33,226 bases of DNA, taken from contig NW_019091355.1 of assembly GCF_001949145.1 (NCBI RefSeq), positions 3,745,220 to 3,778,445 of the forward strand, in the 5' to 3' direction. Numbering within the stretch: position 1 is the stretch's first letter; each line of letters opens with the position of its first letter. Positions 32,454 to 33,226 of this stretch are shown here, in pieces. The position numbers and the translations under genes were made by a program. Source of the DNA: Acanthaster planci. Taxonomy: Eukaryota > Echinodermata > Asteroidea > Valvatida > Acanthasteridae. The notes under the pieces are model-generated. The model made no database searches, had not been told where the DNA came from, and was given only the letters and a program-made list of their open reading frames with translations.

Positions 32454-33226
32454 GTCCTGATTTCACATAAAATATTTAAATTGAACAATTCTTTCTATTG
32501 TTTCTATCCTTAAATCAAATGCGTGAATTGTAGCATCAAATGCGTGAGAAATTCGTCTGTGGTTTGAATTTCCCTTCTAAAACATGACACTTTACTCTTC
32601 AGCCTTGAATATTACTAGAGTATTAACAACCCCCCCCCCAATTTTATTTTGCTAGGAACCTCTGCAGCGCCATATGCAATTTTCATCAAGTAAACCACAA
32701 CCCTATCGGTATTACTCCAACGCTAATATTCACATGTGTCACGCCCCTGATGTCAGATCAAGCGCATGGTGTCCGTCTGTCAATCCACTAAACTAAATAC
32801 CGGTACAAAAGTGCCCTGTATATACAATGTACTTAAACAATCACTCTAAAATAACACTGAGACGTTTCCCTCACAACAACGGGGAAGAAATTAAATTGTC
32901 GGGTAAACAGTGGAGATGGCTTGAGTAAATTGTCCTGAGGTTGTGTCCCTTTCCGTGACGCTTTTTACATCCACAATAAAAGTAAACATTCAGCACTGGC
33001 CTGGCCATTCATGATAAAAATAAAGACTAAAAATAGTGCTATTTTCAGTTTCCTTTTTCTCGTCTGAAGGAACAAGTGTAATGAATAGACATGCAGATTT
33101 ATATACATTGAGGATTTCTACAATTATGATGAAGTCCACCTTTTTTCCTCAAGCACTGTCTTTCAGGCACCCACAGATTCAAAAGCTTTCAATTATTTTT
33201 CCAGTACCGGTAGATTAATTGTCCCC

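Overview
The window is eukaryotic nuclear DNA. Its genes are split by GT-AG introns, it has long AT-rich non-coding stretches, and it carries scattered short repeats. Three conserved animal genes can be read from their exons: ATAD1/thorase (minus strand, first coding exon only), NOLC1/Nopp140 (plus strand, complete coding sequence) and PTEN (minus strand, all exons from codon 70 to the stop). Intron positions shared with human PTEN, and linkage of three genes that all lie on human chromosome 10q, suggest an invertebrate deuterostome such as an amphioxus, hemichordate or echinoderm. Frequent ACATGT-type palindromes fit that, but the species cannot be fixed from this sequence.

Layout. 1-262: intron of ATAD1. 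263-436: first coding exon of ATAD1, with the membrane anchor. 437-1920: divergent promoter region shared by ATAD1 and NOLC1, with CCAAT, E2F-like and CACGTG motifs, a perfect 12-bp hairpin and a CTCF-like motif. 1921-7622: NOLC1 in five exons, one of them a 2.6-kb exon encoding 17 of the protein's 18 acidic-serine blocks; the last intron carries two tRNA-headed SINE-like repeats. 7623 to about 9200: probable NOLC1 3' UTR. About 9200-15340: convergent intergenic DNA with no recognisable gene. About 15340-17405: probable PTEN 3' UTR. 17406-28431: six PTEN exons (minus strand), with a MITE-like inverted-repeat element in one intron. 28432-33226: upstream PTEN intron, with a 66-bp tandem duplication, ACATGTA clusters, three TACCGGTA palindromes within 1 kb, and an inverted pair of hammerhead-ribozyme-like sequences. 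PTEN exons equivalent to human 1-3 were not found and probably lie beyond the right end.

The genes do not form a pathway. NOLC1 is a nucleolar snoRNP chaperone, ATAD1 extracts mislocalised tail-anchored proteins from the outer mitochondrial membrane, and PTEN is the PIP3 phosphatase. The main points of interest are the local gene order, an intron that cuts the PTEN catalytic P-loop, the expanded and recently duplicated NOLC1 repeat region, and several foldback or mobile-element remnants. I found no convincing new multi-gene system.
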